NCBI GenBank assembly: GCA_045615765.1
Contig: JAZLFM010000028.1
Location: forward strand, 49,534 to 113,533
Direction: 5' to 3'
Length of the DNA: 64,000 nucleotides
From: UBA1715 sp045615765
Lineage (GTDB): Bacteria > Bacteroidota > Bacteroidia > Bacteroidales > UBA1715
Shown here: positions 9,691-18,450 of the stretch, piece by piece
Position numbering within the stretch: position 1 is the first letter of the stretch
Layout of the letters: each line of letters opens with the position of its first letter
Notes under the pieces: model-generated
Databases searched by the model: none
What the model saw: the letters and a program-made list of their open reading frames with translations, nothing else
What the model was told of the DNA's origin: nothing
Position numbers and translations under genes: made by a program

Positions 9691-11874
9691 TTAGTTCGCT
9701 TTTTCCGACAAAAATTTGATTCTTACCATACGAACTTCGTCTTCAGTATAAGTACCATCTTCACACCATTCGTCCAAGGCAGATTGAATTGATTCAGATT
9801 CTTCTGTACAGAAATAATCATACAATTCTTCTACAGCATCTTCTTCAAGCACTTCATTTATATAGTAATCGATATTAATCTTTGTACCTGAATTAACTAT
9901 GCTTTCAATCTCTATCAATAACTCGGTCAATGTAATGTTTAACGCATTGGCAACGATATCAAGAGACAAACGTTTATCGGTATTTGTTATAATTTGCACT
10001 TTCGCACTCGATTCTTTCACAATGGATTTCACAACCATATCTTGCGGACGATCGATTTCATTCTCCTCGACATAGCGTGCAATCAATTCTACGAAAGTAG
10101 CACCATATTTCATTGCCTTTCCTTCACCAACTCCAGAAATATTCTTCAACTCCTGTAATGTAATTGGATATTGAGTGGCCATCTCATTTATAGATATTTC
10201 TTGAAATACGACATACGGAGGTACATTATTCTTTTTGGCAATACGTTTACGCTCTTCCATCAACATAGCTACAAGTTCTGCATCCAAAGCACCACCGGCA
10301 GACGGAGCGTCACTATCAGATTCCGTTTGCTCATAATCATGATCTTCTGTAATCATGAACGAATGAGGACGTTTCATAAAATCACGACCTTCATCTGTCA
10401 ATTTCAACAGACCATAATTTTCTATTTCTTTATCTAGATAACGGAACATCAACAACTGACGAATTATTGCACTCCAATATTTTTCATCATGATCATCTCC
10501 CCAACCAAATTCATCAAGATCATTGTGTCTATATGTTTTTATTTCCGAAGATTCTTTTCCAACCAAAATCTCAACAATATGCCCTTGTTTAAATCGTTCC
10601 TTAACAGCAAGTATTGTCTTCAATACCTTCAAGGCATCATTCATTACTTCAATCTGTGGCTTCGGATGCAAACAGTTGTCGCAATTGCAACAATTTTCTG
10701 TCATTTCTTCACCGAAATAATTCAACAGAACACGAACACGACACAAACTAGATTCAGCATACGAAGATGTTTCAAGCAGCAATTGTTTGCCAATCTCCTG
10801 TTCTGCAACTGGTTTCCCTTCCATAAATTTTTCAAGACGAAGAATATCTTTGTAACTATAGAAAGCTATACACTTACCTTCTCCACCGTCACGACCAGCA
10901 CGTCCCGTTTCCTGATAGTAACCTTCCAAAGACTTTGGTATATTATAATGTATAACGAAACGAACATCTGGTTTGTCAATACCCATACCAAAGGCTATCG
11001 TTGCAACAATCACATCCACATCTTCTTTCAAGAACATATCTTGATTTTTCGATCGAGTTGCTGCATCTAATCCTGCATGATAAGGAAGCGCCTTTATACC
11101 ATTAACAATTAATGTATCGGCCAATTCTTCCACTTTCTTTCTGCTTAAACAATATATAATACCAGACTTTCCTGGATTTTCGCGAATAAAACGAATAATT
11201 TGCTTCGTAGCATTTACTTGTGGACGAATCTCATAATACAGGTTTTTTCTACGGAACGAAGACTTGAACACCTTAGCGTCAAGCATACCTAAGTTCTTTT
11301 GAATATCATGTTGAACTTTTGGCGTTGCCGTAGCCGTCAAAGCAATAATAGGCGCACGACCTATAGATTCAACAATCGGACGAATCCTACGGTATTCCGG
11401 ACGAAAATCATGTCCCCATTCTGAAATACAGTGAGCTTCATCTATAGCGAAAAAAGATATTTTTATGCTTCGAAAAAATTCTACACTATCTTCCTTCGTC
11501 AATGATTCCGGTGCAACATATAGCATTTTTGTGATACCATTGCGGACATCTTCCTTCACTTTGGTAATTTCAGAGCGACTTAACGAAGAATTCAAAAAAT
11601 GTGCAATACGATCATCTGTGCTGAATCCACGCATAGAATCAACTTGATTTTTCATCAAAGCGATAAGTGGAGAAATTATTATGGCTGTTCCATCCAACAA
11701 CATTGCAGGAAGCTGATAACATAACGATTTTCCGCCACCTGTAGGCATTAATACAAAAGTATCATTGCCTGAAATAAGACTTTCGATAACTTCTTTTTGA
11801 TTTCCTTTAAACGAATCAAAACCAAATTTTTCCTTTAAACAAATCTCTAATTCTTTCTCGTCTATCTTAGCCAT
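9691..11874 (-). CDS. recQ: ATP-dependent DNA helicase RecQ
   Basis: 727 residues from the ATG at 11874. A longer frame starting at a TTG (11892) adds only six residues and is not needed. The helicase core holds Walker A (PTGGGKSLCYQ), the DEAH-type box IDEAHCISEWGHDFRPEYRRI-like segment that marks RecQ proteins, and the motif VI region QETGRAGRDG. A zinc-binding RQC region follows, with Cys residues in SLCRV and ENCCNCDNC, then an HRDC domain (YPITLQELKNISGVGEGKAMKYG region). It unwinds 3'-tailed and forked DNA in repair and recombination. The C-terminus carries an additional acidic ~100-residue tail with a helical RQC-associated look. It is divergent from kdsD, with a shared 115-base intergenic region. 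Confidence 0.96.
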   Translation of the reverse strand: MAKIDEKELEICLKEKFGFDSFKGNQKEVIESLISGNDTFVLMPTGGGKSLCYQLPAMLLDGTAIIISPLIALMKNQVDSMRGFSTDDRIAHFLNSSLSRSEITKVKEDVRNGITKMLYVAPESLTKEDSVEFFRSIKISFFAIDEAHCISEWGHDFRPEYRRIRPIVESIGRAPIIALTATATPKVQHDIQKNLGMLDAKVFKSSFRRKNLYYEIRPQVNATKQIIRFIRENPGKSGIIYCLSRKKVEELADTLIVNGIKALPYHAGLDAATRSKNQDMFLKEDVDVIVATIAFGMGIDKPDVRFVIHYNIPKSLEGYYQETGRAGRDGGEGKCIAFYSYKDILRLEKFMEGKPVAEQEIGKQLLLETSSYAESSLCRVRVLLNYFGEEMTENCCNCDNCLHPKPQIEVMNDALKVLKTILAVKERFKQGHIVEILVGKESSEIKTYRHNDLDEFGWGDDHDEKYWSAIIRQLLMFRYLDKEIENYGLLKLTDEGRDFMKRPHSFMITEDHDYEQTESDSDAPSAGGALDAELVAMLMEERKRIAKKNNVPPYVVFQEISINEMATQYPITLQELKNISGVGEGKAMKYGATFVELIARYVEENEIDRPQDMVVKSIVKESSAKVQIITNTDKRLSLDIVANALNITLTELLIEIESIVNSGTKINIDYYINEVLEEDAVEELYDYFCTEESESIQSALDEWCEDGTYTEDEVRMVRIKFLSEKAN

Positions 11875-11930
11875 AAATGCCGTAATTTTCAATTTATCTT
11901 CTTTTTGCTACCAACTAACAGATTATTGGA

Positions 11931-11938
11931 TACATTTG
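11931..11938 (+). promoter_or_regulatory. -7 promoter box upstream of kdsD
   Basis: TACATTTG matches TAnnTTTG. A TTTG lies at 11904, with a long 23-base spacer. The box overlaps the TTG that opens the longest frame of kdsD, which argues that the real start is further downstream. Confidence 0.55.
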
Positions 11939-11989
11939 CATAGTGAAAGTAATATATTTATTTATAACTACCAAAAAAAATATACTATT

Positions 11990-12958
11990 GTGAATAACAA
12001 TTCCACTATTATTGACAATGCGAAACGCATTATTCTTGAGGAATCACAGTCCATTAGTAATCTCTCAAATTACCTTGACGATACATTCGCCACAATCGTA
12101 AAAGAGATTCTAATGACAGAAGGACGACTTGTAGTGACAGGTATCGGGAAAAGTGCAATAATTGCAACAAAAATTGTTGCGACAATGAACTCTACCGGAA
12201 CACCAGCTTTATTTATGCACGCTGCAGAAGCGATACATGGCGACTTGGGAATGATTCAAAAAAACGACATTATATTATGTATATCTAAGAGTGGAAATAC
12301 TCCTGAAATAAAAGTACTTATTCCTTTACTTAAGCGTGGAGGCAATAAACTTATTGCAATGGTGTCGGACAAGAATTCTTATCTTGCCGAACATTCCGAC
12401 TATATCTTATACGCGCATGTTGATAGAGAAGCGGACATTAATAATCTTGCTCCTACTAATAGTACAACAGCACAACTAGTTATGGGCGACACCTTAGCTA
12501 TGTGCCTACTAGAACAACGAAAATTCTCACCTCAAGATTTCGCAAAATACCATCCTGGAGGAGCTTTAGGCAAAAGAATGTATATGCATGTGGACGATAT
12601 TTTTGTTGCAGACAATGCCCCTAAAGTTTATCCAAACCAACCTATTTCCGAAGTAATTATAGAAATATCTTCGAAACGACTTGGGGCAACAGCCGTTATA
12701 AATAAAGAGAATCAACTTTTAGGCATCATCACCGATGGAGATCTTCGCAGAATGCTTGAAAAAAGTACCAATATCAACGATAAGACAGCAGAAGATATCA
12801 TGTCGGTAAACCCCAAAACAATTAGCCGTAACGAGTTAGCTATTAAAGCATTTGAGCAAATGGAAAAGAACAGCATAACTCAATTGGTTGTAACCGACGG
12901 CAATAAATATTTAGGACTGATTCACTTACATGACCTATTAAAAGAAGGCATCGTTTAA
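11990..12958 (+). CDS. kdsD: D-arabinose 5-phosphate isomerase (Kdo synthesis)
   Basis: 322 residues when started at GTG 11990. The longest frame begins at a TTG inside the -7 box at 11931 and adds 18 residues with no family match; 322 is close to the usual 320-328. Residues ~35-170 form the SIS sugar-isomerase domain (TGIGKSAIIATKI, HGDLGMI, SKSGNTPEI). A CBS pair follows from about 205 (GATAVINKENQLLGIITDGDLRR and a second copy ending LIHLHDLLKE). The enzyme converts ribulose 5-phosphate to arabinose 5-phosphate, the first step of Kdo synthesis for the lipopolysaccharide inner core. Its neighbours, a flippase and the lipid A enzymes, fit this role. The next gene follows after 10 bases, so it leads an envelope operon. 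Confidence 0.93.
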   Translation: MNNNSTIIDNAKRIILEESQSISNLSNYLDDTFATIVKEILMTEGRLVVTGIGKSAIIATKIVATMNSTGTPALFMHAAEAIHGDLGMIQKNDIILCISKSGNTPEIKVLIPLLKRGGNKLIAMVSDKNSYLAEHSDYILYAHVDREADINNLAPTNSTTAQLVMGDTLAMCLLEQRKFSPQDFAKYHPGGALGKRMYMHVDDIFVADNAPKVYPNQPISEVIIEISSKRLGATAVINKENQLLGIITDGDLRRMLEKSTNINDKTAEDIMSVNPKTISRNELAIKAFEQMEKNSITQLVVTDGNKYLGLIHLHDLLKEGIV

Positions 12959-12968
12959 CACTACAGAA

Positions 12969-14228
12969 ATGAACATTCAACGCAGTGATATAGAAATAAT
13001 GGCTCCCGTCGGTTCGTATGAATCGCTAATGGCCGCAATACAAGCAGGTGCGAACTCTGTATATTTTGGTATAGAAATGCTAAATATGCGCGCCCGCTCA
13101 TCGAATAACTTTACCACACAAGATTTAGCAAACATTGTTTCAATTTGTAATGAGCACAATATCAAATCATATTTAACTGTAAATACTATTATTTATGATA
13201 AGGATATGGAAACCTTACATAAGGTAATGCAAGCTGCTAAAGATTATGGTGTTTCGGCAATTATTGCATGTGACATTGCTGCTATTCAATGTGCTAAAGA
13301 ATATGGTGTAGAAGTACACATTTCCACTCAATTGAATATATCGAATACGCAAGCTGTACGATTTTTTTCTCAATATGCTGATGTGGTAGTTCTTGCACGT
13401 GAACTGAATTTAATGCAAGTTCGAGAAATATACGACGCGATTCAAAAAGAACATATTTGTGGTCCATCTGGTAATCCTATAAAACTAGAGATGTTTTGTC
13501 ATGGTGCTCTTTGCCAAGCTATTTCAGGGAAATGCTACCTTAGCCTTCACGAACGAAATTACTCTGCAAACAAAGGAGCATGCTTGCAAACTTGCAGAAA
13601 AGCCTATGTTGTAACAGAAAAAGAGACAGGTAACGAGTTGGAGATTGACAATGAATATATCATGTCGCCCAAAGATCTCTGTACAATTGGATTCCTTGAC
13701 GAACTTATAGAAGCGGGAGTCCGTGTCATGAAAATAGAAGGTCGAGCTCGTAGCGCAGAATACGTTAAAACTGTAGTCCAATGCTACAACGAAGCTGTAA
13801 GCGAAGTTGTAAACGGAACATATAACGAGAACAAGGAAGAAAAAGTTACCCGATGGAAAGAAACTCTTTCACGTGTATTCAATCGAGGTTTTTGGAATGG
13901 TTATTACCTAGGACAACGATTAGGAGAATGGAGTTCTCACTATGGAAGTAGCGCGACAAAAACAAAAGTTGCAATAGGAAAATGTACAAACTATTTTTCT
14001 AACCTTAATGTAGCCGAATTTCTTATGCAATCAGGCGAATTAAACCAAGGAGATGAAATTCTTATTACTGGACCAACAACCGGAGTGATTGAAATGAAAG
14101 CTGACGATATTCGCGTAGATCTAAAAACGGTTCCACAAACTGTCAAAGGAGAAAGTTTCTCTATCCGCATCGAAGAACGAATCCGTCGTGGCGACAAGCT
14201 GTTCAAAGTGATTGACTCCAACAAATAA
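12969..14228 (+). CDS. U32 family protein (TrhP-like tRNA hydroxylation protein or related)
   Basis: 419 residues. The N-terminal TIM-barrel segment starts IMAPVGSYESLMAAIQAGAN-S-VYFG, the hallmark of U32 'peptidases'. The family signature around HGALCQAISGKCYLS and the Cys cluster KGACLQTCRKAY are present, which in studied members bind an iron-sulfur cluster. The C-terminal beta domain (SNLNVAEFLMQSGELNQGDEILITGP) resembles the tRNA U34 hydroxylation protein TrhP (YegQ) and 23S rRNA hydroxylase RlhA of enterobacteria. Proteolytic activity is doubtful for the family. It sits 10 bases after kdsD and 6 bases before the flippase gene, inside an envelope operon, a linkage that does not itself explain a tRNA role. 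Confidence 0.85.
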   Translation: MNIQRSDIEIMAPVGSYESLMAAIQAGANSVYFGIEMLNMRARSSNNFTTQDLANIVSICNEHNIKSYLTVNTIIYDKDMETLHKVMQAAKDYGVSAIIACDIAAIQCAKEYGVEVHISTQLNISNTQAVRFFSQYADVVVLARELNLMQVREIYDAIQKEHICGPSGNPIKLEMFCHGALCQAISGKCYLSLHERNYSANKGACLQTCRKAYVVTEKETGNELEIDNEYIMSPKDLCTIGFLDELIEAGVRVMKIEGRARSAEYVKTVVQCYNEAVSEVVNGTYNENKEEKVTRWKETLSRVFNRGFWNGYYLGQRLGEWSSHYGSSATKTKVAIGKCTNYFSNLNVAEFLMQSGELNQGDEILITGPTTGVIEMKADDIRVDLKTVPQTVKGESFSIRIEERIRRGDKLFKVIDSNK

Positions 14229-14234
14229 CGTACA

Positions 14235-15527
14235 ATGTGGCAGAAGGTAAAAAAGAAAATACTGTCTGATGTTGCTGTTAATTCTGCAAAATTACTTTCT
14301 GCCAATGTTATAACACAAATAATCGGGTTATTGGTTTATCCTATCATAACCCGATTATATACCCCTGAAGATTTTGGATTAATAAATCTTTTTCTCAGTA
14401 TTGCCGGCATTCTTACCATAATATCAACGGCAGAATTCCAATACTCTATCGTTCTTCCCAAAGACGACAATAAAGCAATAGCCTGTTTGCAAATCGGCAT
14501 ATGTACTACCCTGTTCACAACATTTTTTGTTTGTTGCACAATTCCATTCTCTGAATATATTTCAGAGATATTTAATACTCCAGATCTCGCCCAATGGTAT
14601 TGGGCCATACCAATTCTTGTTTTTTTATCAGCAATATGGAATCTTTTAAACTACTGGTGTACTCGTAAGAAATACTACAACGAAATATGCCAATATCAAT
14701 GTACACAAAGCATCACAAATGCTGGCGCGAAATGTGGCTTTGGCTATATAGGATTACACAATGGCGGTTTAATACTTTCTGCAATTATTTCCCCTTTTAT
14801 AGCTTTAACAACGCTATCGCATCAAGTATTCCGTAAGACAAAGCAGAATCTATTTGCCATACAAAAAGAAAACATTGCAATTGTTGCCAAAGAATACGTT
14901 AATTTTCCAAAATATTCATTACCAAGAGCTTTAATAAATTACCTGAGCGGAAATTTACCCATACTATTATTAACTCCATTTTTCGGAATTGCAGAAACTG
15001 GATTTTTAGGACTAGCTTTAACATTAGGATTTCGTCCAATAAATATTATTTCGAATTCACTATATCAGGTGTTCTTTCAAAAAACAACCGAAATGGTTCA
15101 GAAAAAAGAATCAATCTTACCTTTTTTTATAAAGTTTTGTAAAACTGTAGCTATATTTACAATTCCATGCTTTATTGCAACTTATATACTCCTCCCCGAT
15201 ATAATTTCTTTTTTATTAGGAAGCTGTTGGGAAGAAACAGCCACTCTCATTCAAATTATGTTAATCTGGTTTTGTCTTAATTCTTTTATATCTCCTATTT
15301 GCTACATTCAAGATATTTTTCAAAGACAAAAAGAATATTTATTTTTTGAGATACTTTTATTACTTGCAAGATTATTAGCAATACTTATTGGTATTCTCTG
15401 CAATAGTTTTCATACTGCTATTATTGCTTATAGCATTAACAGTGCCTGTATTTTATCTTTACAATTATTGTGGTATTTTCGAATTATTTATCAATATGAG
15501 CAACAATGTAAGATAAAACATTTGTAA
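14235..15527 (+). CDS. polysaccharide/lipid-linked oligosaccharide flippase (Wzx-like)
   Basis: 430 residues with about 12 hydrophobic segments and few charged residues between them. The N-terminal SAKLLSANVITQIIGLLVYPIITRLYTPEDFG is typical of the MATE-like oligosaccharide flippase (MOP) superfamily (RfbX/Wzx group). Such proteins move undecaprenyl-linked sugar units to the periplasmic side of the inner membrane for O-antigen or capsule assembly. It follows the U32 gene by 6 bases. About 120 bases separate it from the LpxC-LpxA gene, which has its own promoter. The substrate cannot be deduced. Confidence 0.88.
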   Translation: MWQKVKKKILSDVAVNSAKLLSANVITQIIGLLVYPIITRLYTPEDFGLINLFLSIAGILTIISTAEFQYSIVLPKDDNKAIACLQIGICTTLFTTFFVCCTIPFSEYISEIFNTPDLAQWYWAIPILVFLSAIWNLLNYWCTRKKYYNEICQYQCTQSITNAGAKCGFGYIGLHNGGLILSAIISPFIALTTLSHQVFRKTKQNLFAIQKENIAIVAKEYVNFPKYSLPRALINYLSGNLPILLLTPFFGIAETGFLGLALTLGFRPINIISNSLYQVFFQKTTEMVQKKESILPFFIKFCKTVAIFTIPCFIATYILLPDIISFLLGSCWEETATLIQIMLIWFCLNSFISPICYIQDIFQRQKEYLFFEILLLLARLLAILIGILCNSFHTAIIAYSINSACILSLQLLWYFRIIYQYEQQCKIKHL

Positions 15528-15600
15528 TATCTTACGAGCTACGCATTTCATTTTTCAAGACTGTTTTTTGCAATATTACTAATTCTATATTTAACTCCAT

Positions 15601-15630
15601 TTTGTTTTACAAAGAAAATACGTATTTTTG
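15601..15630 (+). promoter_or_regulatory. promoter of the LpxC-LpxA fusion gene
   Basis: TTTG (15601-15604), an 18-base spacer and TATTTTTG (15623-15630). It lies 20 bases before the ATG at 15650, so the frame extension back to 15602 is promoter DNA, not coding sequence. Confidence 0.8.
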
Positions 15631-15649
15631 CGTAGTTAAAACAAAGAAT

Positions 15650-17347
15650 ATGTTTGAAAAACAACGCACGATTGCACAACCGATTTCCTTCTCGGGAAAA
15701 GGTTTACATACCGGCAAAATAACAACAACGACAGTTTTACCTTCAGAAGCAAATACTGGTATTCGCTTCAAACGTATAGATTTAGAGAATACTCCTATCA
15801 TCCCGGCTAATCCTGAATATGTAGTTGACACATCTCGAGGAACTGTTATTGGTATATCAAAAGAAATTTTTGTAAGCACCATAGAACATTTAATGGCCTC
15901 TCTTCACGCATTACATGTAAACAATGCTCTTATAGAGGTTGATGGACCAGAGGTGCCTATTCTAAATGGTAGCGCAAAACCATTTTATGATGCTATTGCA
16001 CAAGTTGGTACAACAGAACAAGAGGCCAAACTTGAATATCTAGAAATCACAGAAAAAACTGTTTATACCGAACCTGAACGCGGTGTTGAAATCATAGCCT
16101 ACCCTTGCGACACTTTCCGTGTTGATGTAAAGATTAGTTATGATTCTTTTATGCTTCGCAACCAGTTTGCCAGCTTAAGCAACTTGAATGATTTCGGTAA
16201 AGAAATTGCTTGTTGCAAAACATTTTGCTTCTTCCGAGAAATAGAAATGATGCTTGCTGCAAATCTTATTAAAGGTGGTGATTTAGACAATGCTATCGTA
16301 TTCGTTGATAGAAAAGTTACTCCTGAAGAAGTAGCAAGAATGTCAAAACTTTTCCCTGGGAAAGAAATCAATATTGAAAAAGAAGGCGTTCTAAACAACA
16401 CCGAATTATCATTTGAAAACGAACCTGCACGCCATAAATTACTCGACCTTATTGGTGACTTATGGTTAGTAGGAAAACCTATAAAAGGACATATTATAGC
16501 AACTATTCCTGGACATAAAGCAAACACGGAATTTGCTAAAATTCTTCGAAAACAAACAAAGCAAACAAACATGAATCAACCTATGGCATTCATCCATCCT
16601 AATGCAAAATTGGGAAAAGATGTTGTTGTAAGTCCATTTTCATACATATACGACGATGTTGAAATTGGAGACGGAACTATTATTGAGCCAAATGTAACAA
16701 TTATGCCAGGTGCACGCATCGGTAAAAATTGTCATATTTTCCCTGGATCTGTTATCTCGGCAATTCCTCAAGATTTGAAATTTGCAGGTGAACATACAAC
16801 GACTGAGATTGGAGACAATACAATTATACGCGAATGTGTTACTATTCACCGAGGTACTGTGGATAAGATGACCACTAAAGTTGGTAAAAATTGTCTAATA
16901 ATGGGCTATGTACATATCGCACACGATTGTATTGTTGGTGACAATTGTATTTTTGCAAACTACGCTGCACTTTCAGGACATTGTATAATTGGAAACCATG
17001 TAATTATTGAAGGTAAAGCTGGTGCTCAACAATTTATGGTTGTTGGCGACCATGCATTCATTGGTGGCGGTACTTTCATCAGAAAAAATGTACCTCCTTT
17101 TGTTAAAGCTGCCGAAGAACCTATACAATATATTGGTATAAACTCTGTAGGACTTGCTCGTCGTGGTTTTTCTGAAGAAAAAATCCGCGAAATACAAGAT
17201 ATCTATCGTACTATTTTCTTACAAAAAGGTATTTTAATGAAAGATGCGTTAGACGCCGTACGTCAAAATTTCCCACAATCAGAGGAACGTGACGCAATTC
17301 TTACCTTTATTGAAAATTCTCCTAACGGAATCATAAAGAAACCATAA
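15650..17347 (+). CDS. lpxC/lpxA: LpxC-LpxA fusion: UDP-3-O-acyl-GlcNAc deacetylase joined to UDP-GlcNAc acyltransferase
   Basis: 565 residues in one uninterrupted frame from the ATG at 15650. Residues 1-~305 are a complete LpxC with zinc ligands His80 (EHLMASL), His262 and Asp266 (HKLLDLIGD) and catalytic His289 (PGHKANTEFA). Residues 308-565 are a complete LpxA: an initial Met (MNQPMAFIHP), left-handed beta-helix hexapeptide repeats, catalytic His425 in HIAHDC, and the helical C-terminal domain. LpxA adds the 3-O-acyl chain to UDP-GlcNAc; LpxC then removes the N-acetyl group. These are the first two steps of lipid A synthesis in the cytoplasm. In Bacteroidota LpxC is normally fused to FabZ, with LpxA as a separate gene. 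Here FabZ is missing and only a few linker residues remain. Internal initiation at ATG 16571 could also give free LpxA. apbE follows 2 bases later. Confidence 0.95.
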   Translation: MFEKQRTIAQPISFSGKGLHTGKITTTTVLPSEANTGIRFKRIDLENTPIIPANPEYVVDTSRGTVIGISKEIFVSTIEHLMASLHALHVNNALIEVDGPEVPILNGSAKPFYDAIAQVGTTEQEAKLEYLEITEKTVYTEPERGVEIIAYPCDTFRVDVKISYDSFMLRNQFASLSNLNDFGKEIACCKTFCFFREIEMMLAANLIKGGDLDNAIVFVDRKVTPEEVARMSKLFPGKEINIEKEGVLNNTELSFENEPARHKLLDLIGDLWLVGKPIKGHIIATIPGHKANTEFAKILRKQTKQTNMNQPMAFIHPNAKLGKDVVVSPFSYIYDDVEIGDGTIIEPNVTIMPGARIGKNCHIFPGSVISAIPQDLKFAGEHTTTEIGDNTIIRECVTIHRGTVDKMTTKVGKNCLIMGYVHIAHDCIVGDNCIFANYAALSGHCIIGNHVIIEGKAGAQQFMVVGDHAFIGGGTFIRKNVPPFVKAAEEPIQYIGINSVGLARRGFSEEKIREIQDIYRTIFLQKGILMKDALDAVRQNFPQSEERDAILTFIENSPNGIIKKP

Positions 17348-17349
17348 GA

Positions 17350-18372
17350 ATGACAAAGAATTTAAATATATACTTACAGCGATGTCTCCTTGGAGTTATC
17401 GCTGTTTTGTTTTTCGGAGCTTGTTCTGAATCACAAAAGACAAAAAAATATTTCGAAGTTACTGGGTTAGCCCAAGGAACCTATTATAGAGTTGTATATG
17501 AAGATACAACTTTCCGGAAAGCAGAATTCGATTCTATTTTGAAAAAATTCGACACAACTTTTAGTGTCTATATTAAAGAGTCAATGATATCTAAAATTAA
17601 CAACAATGACTCTACTGTTGTTCTATCTGACCAATTTAATTACTTCATTGCTAAATCACAATTCATTGCTTCAATAACAGACAGCGTTTTCGACATCACC
17701 GTTGCTCCTTTGGTAAATGCATGGAAATTTGGCCCAGACTCATCCCAACATCCTGTTCCAACTCAAAAACAAATCGACAGCATTCGCACTTTTGTAGGAA
17801 TGGACAAATTTTGTGTCATAAACAATCATTTTGTAAAGCAAGATCCTCGTGTTCAAATTATTGGGAATGCTATAGCTCAAGGCTATTCAACAGACTTAAT
17901 AGCCCAATATCTTGACAACTTAGGCGTAACAAACTATCTTGTGGATGTAGGTTGTGAAATGCGTTCTAAAGGCGTAAATGCCAAAGGAAAAATTTGGAAC
18001 ATTGGAATCACACGACCAGAGGAAGGAATAGACAACAAACCTGTAGAAGAAACATACGATGTTGTCTTACAGCTACAAGACAAATCGTTGGCAACATCAG
18101 GGAATTATCGAAAATTCTATTACGAAGATGGTACAAAGTATTCACATACGATAAATCCCAAAACAGGACAAACTGTTCCTTCGGACTTGCTAAGTGCAAC
18201 TGTTATTGCCGATGAATGTATTGAAGCTGATGCCATAGCGACTGCTTGTATGGCTATGGGAGTTGAAAAATCAAAGGCCTTTTTTCAAAAACACCCAGAA
18301 TACGAGGCTTTACTAATTTATGCTCAAGGCGACTCTTTAACTACCTACAAGACAAAAGGTATTACAAAATAA
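17350..18372 (+). CDS. apbE: FAD:protein FMN transferase, lipoprotein (ApbE)
   Basis: 340 residues. A lipoprotein signal ends in FFGAC, so the mature protein is lipid-anchored facing the periplasm. ApbE transfers FMN from FAD to a Thr of target flavoproteins such as the RnfG or NqrC subunits of ion-pumping NADH/ferredoxin complexes. Family features are visible: GLAQGTYYRV near the start, NAIAQGYSTDLIA, VDVGCEM (usually GGE; here GCE), and the SHTINPKTG ... EADAIATACMAMG segment with the conserved metal-binding Asp and Thr. It is 2 bases after the LpxC-LpxA gene and before a strong two-way terminator, so it is the last gene of that transcript. Confidence 0.92.
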   Translation: MTKNLNIYLQRCLLGVIAVLFFGACSESQKTKKYFEVTGLAQGTYYRVVYEDTTFRKAEFDSILKKFDTTFSVYIKESMISKINNNDSTVVLSDQFNYFIAKSQFIASITDSVFDITVAPLVNAWKFGPDSSQHPVPTQKQIDSIRTFVGMDKFCVINNHFVKQDPRVQIIGNAIAQGYSTDLIAQYLDNLGVTNYLVDVGCEMRSKGVNAKGKIWNIGITRPEEGIDNKPVEETYDVVLQLQDKSLATSGNYRKFYYEDGTKYSHTINPKTGQTVPSDLLSATVIADECIEADAIATACMAMGVEKSKAFFQKHPEYEALLIYAQGDSLTTYKTKGITK

Positions 18373-18392
18373 TACATCGTATGCATACAAAT

Positions 18393-18427
18393 AAAAAGGC
18401 TGACAACATAAATTTGTCAGCCTTTTT
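18393..18427. terminator. two-way terminator between apbE and htpG
   Basis: A 14-bp perfect stem (AAAAAGGCTGACAA and its complement) with a 7-base loop and A/T runs on both sides. It lies between two convergent genes and can end transcripts from either strand. Confidence 0.92.
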
Positions 18428-18450
18428 ATTTGGTATGTAATAGTTGTTAA

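Noticed and set aside
16550..16590. Stop codon or frameshift separating LpxC and LpxA
   Set aside because: The frame was followed through ATG 16571 and is open without a stop, so the two domains are fused in this sequence.
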